DNA from: Thermodesulfobacteriaceae bacterium
GTDB lineage: Bacteria > Desulfobacterota > Thermodesulfobacteria > Thermodesulfobacteriales > Thermodesulfobacteriaceae
Assembly (NCBI GenBank): GCA_015494725.1
Contig: WGAR01000171.1
Span: 1-8,278 of the forward strand
DNA: 8,278 nt
Reading direction: 5' to 3'
The translations under genes were made by a program, and so were the position numbers. Below the pieces are notes generated by a model. It did not search any database, had not been told where the DNA came from, and worked only from the letters and a program-made list of their open reading frames with translations. Positions 5,633-8,278 of the stretch are shown here, piece after piece (position 1 is the first letter of the stretch; every line of letters starts with the position of its first letter).

Positions 5633-6915
5633 AAGCCCTCAAGCGTCTTTATGAGATCGGGATCGGGGTCGCGGTCTTTCTCTTCTTTTTCTTCTTTCCC
5701 GCCCGGGAGCGGGTCCTTTCCGGGGCGCGGGAGGCCCTGCTGCTTGCCCACTGGTACGCCCGGGAACACGTGATCTTCTGTCTCATTCCGGCCTTTTTCA
5801 TCGCCGGGGCCATAAGCGTTTTCGTCTCCAAGGAATCGGTCATGCGTTATCTGGGGCCTACTGCCCCCAAGCCGCTTGCCTACGGGGTGGCCTCGGTCTC
5901 CGGGACCATCCTTGCGGTCTGTTCCTGCACGGTGCTTCCGCTTTTTGCCGGAATTTATATGAACGGGGCCGGGCTCGGGCCGGCCACCACCTTTCTTTAT
6001 TCCGGCCCGGCCATAAACATCCTCGCCATCGTGCTCACCGCCCGGGTGCTCGGAGCCGGGCTCGGGCTGGCCCGGGCGGTCGGAGCCATCGGAGCAAGCA
6101 TCCTGATCGGTCTTCTCATGGCTCTGGCCTTCCATCGGGAGGAAACCAAACGCATGGCCGAATTTTCCGCTGCCCCTCCGGAAGAAGGCCGCCCCCTCTG
6201 GCAGACGGTGCTCTTTATGGCTACGCTGGTGGCTATTCTGGTCTTGGCCACCTGGGGGCACGGAACCGGGCTCTGGGAGAGGATCTACGTTTTCAAGTGG
6301 AAACTGGTCTCCGCCTCGGCTGCGGCCCTTCTCGTGGAACTCTATTTCTTTTTCCGGGTAAGTCCCATCTGGCTTTTCGCTACGGCCGGGGCTGCAGCCC
6401 TGGGGGAGGCCCTTTTCCCCGGGCATGCCATAGCCTTTCTTTCCGGTGTGGTGGTGCTTTCCGTGGCCCTGTGGCGTACCGGAGGCGAGGCCCGGGAGTG
6501 GTTCGATTCCTCCTACTGGCTTGCACGACAGATCCTGCCTTTACTCTTTCTGGGGGTGCTCGGGGCGGGGTTCTTTCTGGGGCGTCCGGGGCACGAGGCC
6601 TTCATCCCCTCGCGGTTTGTGGCCGAACTGGTGGGGGGAAACGGGCTTCTCGCCAACTTCTTTGCCGCTATCTCCGGGGCCTTTATGTACTTTGCCACCT
6701 TAACCGAGGTCCCCATCTTGCAGGGGTTGCTCGGGGCCGGCATGGGGAAGGGGCCGGCGCTGGCCCTTCTCCTTTCCGGGCCGGCGGTCTCCCTTCCGAG
6801 CATGCTCGTCATCCGCTCGGTCCTCGGCACCAAGAAGACCGCCGCCTATGTGGCCCTGGTGGTGGTCATCTCCACCCTCTGCGGGTGGCTCTTTGGAACC
6901 TTTTTCGGGGGTTAG
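5629..6915 (+). CDS. ArsP/DUF318-type permease (putative metal or metalloid efflux)
   Basis: The 428-residue membrane protein has about ten hydrophobic spans in two halves and family motifs: CSCTVLPLFAGIY (98-110), GAGLGPATTFLYSGPAINI (113-131), FATLTEVPI (355-363) and SGPAVSLPSM (383-392). ArsP-like permeases of this superfamily export organoarsenicals or are proposed to move copper or zinc. The paired cysteines C98 and C100 in the conserved turn are a possible thiol-metal site. It is translationally coupled to the ArsR gene (ATGA), with GGAGAAGGAAGG just upstream. A CPRC redoxin that usually accompanies this permease type occurs at 8179, after an opposite-strand ATPase gene. The permease stop (TAG, 6913-6915) overlaps that ATPase's stop. 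Substrate is not determinable from sequence. The N-terminal run of phenylalanines (18-23) is simply part of TM1. Confidence 0.88.
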   Translation: MKALKRLYEIGIGVAVFLFFFFFPARERVLSGAREALLLAHWYAREHVIFCLIPAFFIAGAISVFVSKESVMRYLGPTAPKPLAYGVASVSGTILAVCSCTVLPLFAGIYMNGAGLGPATTFLYSGPAINILAIVLTARVLGAGLGLARAVGAIGASILIGLLMALAFHREETKRMAEFSAAPPEEGRPLWQTVLFMATLVAILVLATWGHGTGLWERIYVFKWKLVSASAAALLVELYFFFRVSPIWLFATAGAAALGEALFPGHAIAFLSGVVVLSVALWRTGGEAREWFDSSYWLARQILPLLFLGVLGAGFFLGRPGHEAFIPSRFVAELVGGNGLLANFFAAISGAFMYFATLTEVPILQGLLGAGMGKGPALALLLSGPAVSLPSMLVIRSVLGTKKTAAYVALVVVISTLCGWLFGTFFGG

Positions 6916-8144
6916 AGGAGATGCCAGGGGACAAGCCTTATTCCCCCGGGAAGCGTGCCGGTGTCGTCCCCGGCATGAACCAGATAGAGTTTGGGAGGGG
7001 AGGGGAACTGATCTTTGAGAAGGAGAAGGTTTTCGGCCTCCCGGGGGCCGGGCTGCGAGGTGAGCTTGACCTCAAAGGCGTAAAGGTGTCTTCCGCAGCG
7101 CAGGATGAAATCCACCTCCCTTTCCCGGCCGCCGAGTTTTCGGAAGAAATAAAGTTCCCCGGAAAGAAGCACCGAGGCCGCATGCAGGTGCTGAAAGACA
7201 AGGTTTTCAAAAAGATGTCCCAGAAAGGTCTCGGGTATCTCTCCGGGATGGGTATAGCCCGCAAGGGCACAGGCCAGTCCGGAATCAAAGAAATAAAGTT
7301 TGGGGCGCTTGGCAAGCCGCTTGGCGAGGCTAGTGTAGTAAGGGCGCAGTCGATACACCAGACCGGAGGTCTCCAGAAGGTTGAGGTAGCGCGAGGCGGT
7401 GGGCTGGGAGAGCCCGGCGTCCCTTGCGGCTTCGCTTATATTGAGAAGCGAGGCGATGCGGCTGGCGAGGACCTCAAGGAAACGGTGAAAATCGGCAAGA
7501 TCCGCCACCTGGGAGAGATCGCGAAGGTCTCTTTCCAGATAGGTGGCCACGTACCCCCGCCACCAGAGACGGGCCTCCTCCGGGGAGGAAAGAAAGGCCA
7601 CCGGAGGGGTGAGACCCTTGAAGAGGATTTCTTCCAGGCTGAAAGGAGGTTTGGGGGCTTCCGGAAGAAGGTCTTTTTTAAGGAGCGCAAGGAGGCCCGA
7701 GGGACGCTTGAGGAATTCCGAAAGGCTGAAGGGACCGAGTTCCAGATAGACCGCACGTCCGGCCAGGGACTCCGCCACCCCTTTCATGAGGAGAAGATTG
7801 GCCGAGCCGGAGAGTACGAACCGGCGCGAACGGTCGCCATCCACGGCCTGTTTTACATAAAGGAGGAGTTCCGGAGCCCGCTGAACCTCATCCAGGATGA
7901 GACGTTTTTCCGCAAAAAGGATCTCCCGGGGCCGGTGGCGAAGGAGGGCCAGGACCTCGGGATCGTCCAGCGAAAAATAGGGCCATTCGCGGAAGGGGGA
8001 CTCCTCGCGCAAAAGGGTACTCTTTCCCACCTGTCGGGGCCCGGTAAGGACCGTAACCGGCGAGAAGGAAAGCGCCCGGCGCAGGAGCCGGGCCAGATCC
8101 CGGGGATGGTATGCAAAATTATTCATAGCTTGAATAAAATTCAA
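6912..8144 (-). CDS. AAA-family ATPase with DUF4143 C-terminal region
   Basis: The protein has Walker A GPRQVGKST (35-43), Walker B LILDEVQ (82-88) and a sensor-like LSGSA (111-115). A helical and winged-helix stretch follows (TYLERDLRDL; NISEAARDAGLSQPTASRYLNLLETSGLVYRLRPYY). It ends in a nuclease-like fold signature, GHLFENLVF (309-317), REVDFIL (342-348) and YAFEVK (355-360), the E...D...ExK arrangement of the DUF4143 group. Such ATPases are common in thermophiles and archaea, often scattered as single mobile genes; their function is largely unknown. Two starts are possible: TTG at 8144 (410 aa) or ATG at 8126 (404 aa). Neither has an SD, and the ATG fits a near-leaderless transcript from a promoter at 8139-8167. 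The gene is convergent with the permease, sharing a 4-bp stop overlap, and divergent from the redoxin, so it looks inserted into an efflux operon. Confidence 0.88.
   Translation of the reverse strand: MNFIQAMNNFAYHPRDLARLLRRALSFSPVTVLTGPRQVGKSTLLREESPFREWPYFSLDDPEVLALLRHRPREILFAEKRLILDEVQRAPELLLYVKQAVDGDRSRRFVLSGSANLLLMKGVAESLAGRAVYLELGPFSLSEFLKRPSGLLALLKKDLLPEAPKPPFSLEEILFKGLTPPVAFLSSPEEARLWWRGYVATYLERDLRDLSQVADLADFHRFLEVLASRIASLLNISEAARDAGLSQPTASRYLNLLETSGLVYRLRPYYTSLAKRLAKRPKLYFFDSGLACALAGYTHPGEIPETFLGHLFENLVFQHLHAASVLLSGELYFFRKLGGREREVDFILRCGRHLYAFEVKLTSQPGPREAENLLLLKDQFPSPPKLYLVHAGDDTGTLPGGIRLVPWHLL
8130..8144. promoter_or_regulatory. Perfect palindrome at the ATPase/redoxin divergent boundary
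   Basis: TTGAAT-AAA-ATTCAA is a perfect 6-bp inverted repeat with a 3-bp centre. It lies in an AT-rich patch (about 8111-8168) within GC-rich surroundings and covers the alternative TTG start of the ATPase. It could be an operator for the ATPase gene, the redoxin gene or both. It does not match the palindromes upstream of the ArsR gene. Confidence 0.4.
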
Positions 8145-8167
8145 TCACAAGATGAAAAATTTGTAAA
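8139..8167 (-). promoter_or_regulatory. Candidate promoter of the ATPase gene
   Basis: On the minus strand TTTACA (8162-8167, five of six -35 bases) is followed after 17 bp by TTGAAT (8139-8144, four of six -10 bases). Transcription would begin near 8132, only about six bases before ATG 8126, which would explain the absence of an SD. The -35 box overlaps the redoxin SD on the other strand. Confidence 0.35.
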
Positions 8168-8172
8168 GGAGG
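8165..8172 (+). promoter_or_regulatory. Consensus ribosome binding site of the redoxin gene
   Basis: AAAGGAGG lies six bases upstream of the ATG at 8179 and is the best SD in the window. It implies efficient translation independent of the upstream gene. Confidence 0.75.
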
Positions 8173-8178
8173 TGTGCC

Positions 8179-8278
8179 ATGGGGAAGGAGATTAAGGTTC
8201 TGGGGCCGGGGTGCCCGAGGTGTGAGGCCCTTTACGAGAACGTGATCCTGGCCCTTGACGAGCTGGGGCTTGAGGCCA
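8179..8278 (+). CDS. Small CPRC thioredoxin/glutaredoxin-like protein, N-terminal part (runs off window)
   Basis: The 33 visible residues begin MGKEIKVLGPGCPRC, continue EALYENVILALDELGL and are cut by the window end. A first strand IKVLGPGC, a CPRC redox pair at residues 12 and 15, and an amphipathic helix starting at the second cysteine match the small TM0996/MTH895-type redoxins of thermophiles and archaea, normally about 80 residues. These are frequently encoded beside ArsR regulators and DUF318 permeases, so this is likely the missing third member of the operon at 5234-6915. It may reduce or carry a metal-thiol substrate for the permease (inference). No strong promoter was found directly upstream, so its transcription is unclear: either from the AT-rich patch at 8111-8168 or by read-through antisense to the ATPase gene. 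Confidence 0.85.
   Translation, partial: MGKEIKVLGPGCPRCEALYENVILALDELGLEA

Noticed and set aside
5434..6426. Minus-strand open frame of 330 codons antisense to the ArsR and permease genes
   Set aside because: Composition is dominated by Gly, Pro, Arg and Glu with no domain pattern, and it is antisense to two well-supported genes.
6954..6977. Stem-loop with TGCCGG/CCGGCA arms as a possible terminator for the permease transcript
   Set aside because: It lies within the ATPase coding region, has an 8-nt loop and no following T-run, so a role as intrinsic terminator is not supported.
6912..8144. ATPase as part of a transposon or integrated element
   Set aside because: No transposase, integrase or terminal inverted repeats were seen around it. 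Only the odd position and the convergent stop overlap point to insertion.
6297..8195. Plus-strand open frame of 632 codons, the second longest in the window
   Set aside because: It overlaps the permease C-terminus and lies antisense to the ATPase. Its product is rich in Gly, Arg and Lys without recognisable motifs, and both overlapped genes have clear family signatures. It is a by-product of GC-rich codon use.

Overview
The window is a compact, gene-dense bacterial segment with two operons that diverge from a 121-bp control region at 5113-5233, plus one extra gene inserted into the right-hand operon. A secreted beta-barrel protein indicates a Gram-negative-type envelope. Tight ATGA overlaps, many charged residues and the gene families present would fit a thermophilic member of the Thermodesulfobacteriota or a related lineage. 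That placement is an inference; no marker gene is present.

Left operon (minus strand, 5112 down to 1, continuing out of the window). In transcription order: a PqqD-like small protein; a CarB/PylC-like ATP-grasp ligase; a PLP enzyme of the diaminopimelate/ornithine decarboxylase fold; a fusion of a urea-transporter domain with an M23 metallopeptidase domain; and the start of an outer-membrane barrel protein. The first four genes are joined by three consecutive ATGA stop/start overlaps and the fifth overlaps the fourth by 17 bp, so all five are probably co-translated. I do not recognise this combination as a characterised pathway. A plausible reading is an amino-acid or peptide-tailoring module (PqqD carrier, ATP-dependent ligase, PLP enzyme) tied to an envelope module (channel, peptidoglycan-hydrolase-like domain, outer-membrane protein). 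It is the best candidate here for an undescribed system.

Right operon (plus strand, 5234-6915, resuming at 8179). An ArsR-family repressor with a cysteine-rich CCVCEL motif is translationally coupled to an ArsP/DUF318-type permease. A small CPRC redoxin, a usual partner of such permeases, begins at 8179 and runs off the window. Together they look like a metal or metalloid efflux unit. The promoter has near-consensus -35 and -10 boxes, overlapped by two related palindromes (TARCY-N4-RGYTA) that are likely ArsR operators.

Between permease and redoxin sits an opposite-strand AAA ATPase with a DUF4143 C-terminal region (6912-8126 or 8144). Its stop codon overlaps that of the permease. It looks like an insertion that split the efflux unit. 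A perfect TTGAAT-AAA-ATTCAA palindrome lies at its 5' end. No RNA genes, CRISPR arrays, transposases or clear terminators were seen, and no stretch over 300 bp lacks a gene.
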